Shown here: piece after piece, positions 62,488-64,000 of the stretch
Layout: each line of letters begins with the position of its first letter
How positions within the stretch are numbered: position 1 is the stretch's first letter
NCBI GenBank assembly: GCA_030435675.1
Contig: CM059623.1
Coordinates: 150,012 to 214,011 of the forward strand
Source of the DNA: Steinernema hermaphroditum
Taxonomy: Eukaryota > Nematoda > Chromadorea > Rhabditida > Steinernematidae
DNA length: 64,000 bases
Direction: 5' to 3'
Notes under the pieces: generated by a model
Seen by the model: only the letters and a program-made list of their open reading frames with translations
What the model was told of the DNA's origin: nothing
Databases searched by the model: none
Position numbers and translations under genes: made by a program

Positions 62488-62640
62488 ATCTGTCTCGAAT
62501 TGAAAGTTTTGCAGGAAACTAAGATTGTCCACAGTAATCCCAACGGCATTAGGCGCGTTCGATCAGGCTCGTGCAGTTCTACAAGATCCAATCATAAAAA
62601 TGTGTATTAATCACATATCCAATCATGGGCCCTGCTGTCT
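62488..62640 (+). repeat. Rearranged patch, copy 4, with the longer junction
   Basis: The monomer start GGGCCTATCTGTCTCG is followed by AAGATTGTCC and CGGCATTAGG, as in copies 1-3. The truncated monomer is joined through AAAAATGTGTATTAATCACAT before ATCCAATCATGGGCCC (62595-62630). The other copies lack these 21 bp and read CAATCATATCCAATCA directly. This may be the ancestral junction, with the others derived by deletion between flanking AT bases. Confidence 0.72.
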
Positions 62641-64000
62641 CGAATTGAAAGTTTTGCAGGAAACTAAGATAGTCCACAGTAATCCCAACGGGAATAGGCG
62701 CGTTCGATCAGGCTCGTGCAGTTCTACAAGATCCAATCATAAAAATGATATGGTACTTTGGAGCAGGAGGGTCAGATGCAGAGCTTTTGGTATGAGCAAG
62801 GGCCCTGCTGTCTCGAATTGAAAGTTTTGCAGGAAACTAAGATAGTCCACAGTAATCCCAACGGGAATAGGCGCGTTCGATCAGGCTCGTGCAGTTCTAC
62901 AAGATCCAATCATAAAAATGCTATGGTACTTTGGAGCAGGAGGGTCAGATGCAGAGCTTTTGGTATGAGCAAGGGCCCTAGCTGTCTCGAATTGAAAGTT
63001 TTGCAGGAAACTAAGATAGTCCACAGTAATCCCAACGGGAATAGGCGCGTTCGATCAGGCTCGTGCAGTTCTACAAGATCCAATCATAAAAATGATATGG
63101 TACTTTGGAGCAGGAGGGTCAGATGCAGAACTCTTTGTATGAGCAAGGGCCCTGCTGTCTCGAATTGAAAGTTTTGCAGGAAACTAAGATAGTCCACAGT
63201 AATCCCAACGGGAATAGGCGCGTTCGATCAGGCTCGTGCAGTTCTACAAGATCCAATCATAAAAATGCTATGGTACTTTGGAGCAGGAGGGTCAGATGCA
63301 GAACTCTTTGTATGAACAAGGCCCTATCTGTCTCGAATTGAAAGTTTTGCAGGAAACTAAGATAGTCCACAGTAATCCCAACGGGAATAGGCGCGTTCGA
63401 TCAGGCTCGTGCAGTTCTACAAGATCCAATCATAAAAATGCTATGGTACTTTGGAGCAGGAGGGTCAGATGCAGAACTCTTTGTATGAACAAGGCCCTAT
63501 CTGTCTCGAATTGAAAGTTTTGCAGGAGACTAAGATAGTCCACAGTAATCCCAACGGGAATAGGCGCGTTCGATCAGGCTCGTGCAGTTCTACAAGATCC
63601 AATCATAAAAATGCTATGGTACTTTGGAGCAGGAGGGTCAGATGCAGAGCTTTTTGGTATGAGCAAGGGCCCTAGCTGTCTCGAATTGAAAGTTTTGCAG
63701 GAAACTAAGATAGTCCACAGTAATCCCAACGGGAATAGGCGCGTTCGATCAGGCTCGTGCAGTTCTACAAGATCCAATCATAAAAATGCTATGGTACTTT
63801 GGAGCAGGAGGGTCAGATGCAGAACTCTTTGTATGAACAAGGGCCCTATCTGTCTCGAATTGAAAGTTTTGCAGGAAACTAAGATAGTCCACAGTAATCC
63901 CAACGGGAATAGGCGCGTTCGATCAGGCTCGTGCAGTTCTACAAGATCCAATCATAAAAATGCTATGGTACTTTGGAGCAGGAGGGTCAGATGCAGAGCT

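Larger units (their letters stand above)
34591..64000 (+). repeat. Satellite array, right arm (about 173-bp monomer)
   Basis: The same monomer, orientation and register continue to the end of the window, about 170 units. Most are S-type with A- or B-type starts. Compared with the left arm there are few R-type or 161-bp units and many 174-bp units carrying GGGCCCTATCTG or GGGCCCTAGCTG. Scattered defects are listed separately. No gene is seen anywhere in this arm. Confidence 0.97.

Noticed and set aside
30..64000. Hundreds of overlapping short open frames (about 78 codons) on the + strand, one per monomer
   Set aside because: They start at TTG, end at the same place in each next monomer because 173 is not a multiple of 3, read the same DNA in two frames, and have no recognisable domain. 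They follow from the repeat, not from coding selection.
1..64000. The whole array as an assembly artefact
   Set aside because: Monomers differ by ordered private variants, blocks have distinct compositions, and the transposon junctions are clean, so simple duplication of one read is unlikely. Local errors remain possible at 10853-10944, 47047-47205 and 54215-54240.

Overview
The window is almost entirely one tandem-repeat (satellite) array. A monomer of about 173 bp repeats head to tail, always in the same orientation, from base 1 to base 64000, and it leaves the window at both ends. I estimate about 350 monomers in about 61 kb. The only other substantial content is one non-LTR retrotransposon of about 3.07 kb (31507-34579) inserted on the + strand. 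I see no host gene, tRNA, rRNA or CRISPR array.

Organism: a eukaryote, most likely an animal. The retrotransposon protein has an APE-type endonuclease followed by a reverse transcriptase, and the element ends in short TAAATCG-like repeats rather than poly(A). The order and wording of its motifs resemble RTE-clade elements, which are abundant in nematodes. A nematode host is my best guess, but the sequence does not prove it.

Layout. (1) 1 to about 18 kb is a mosaic block. Three monomer subtypes and two length classes (173 and 161 bp) are arranged in imperfect higher-order repeats of 9-10 monomers. It contains segmental duplications and a few degenerate units. (2) About 18-31.5 kb is more homogeneous, especially 19.5-26.3 kb, where one subtype dominates. 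(3) 31507-34579 is the RTE-like element, with an intact 963-codon ORF and an 11-bp target-site duplication. Removing the element and one copy of the duplication restores the 173-bp register exactly. (4) 34.6-64 kb resumes the array. It has more 174-bp hybrid monomers, a dimeric block at 44.4-46 kb, four related rearranged patches near 43.5, 52.4, 59.7 and 62.6 kb, and several degenerate units.

How it fits together: monomer types and lengths shift in blocks, consistent with unequal exchange and gene conversion. The 174-bp class looks like recombinants between two 173-bp subtypes across the GGGCCC core. The monomer boundary segment, where the 161-bp class has lost 12 bp, is also where the retrotransposon inserted. 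Many short open frames cross the monomers. They begin at TTG, shift frame at each 173-bp unit and carry no recognisable domain, so I do not annotate them as genes.
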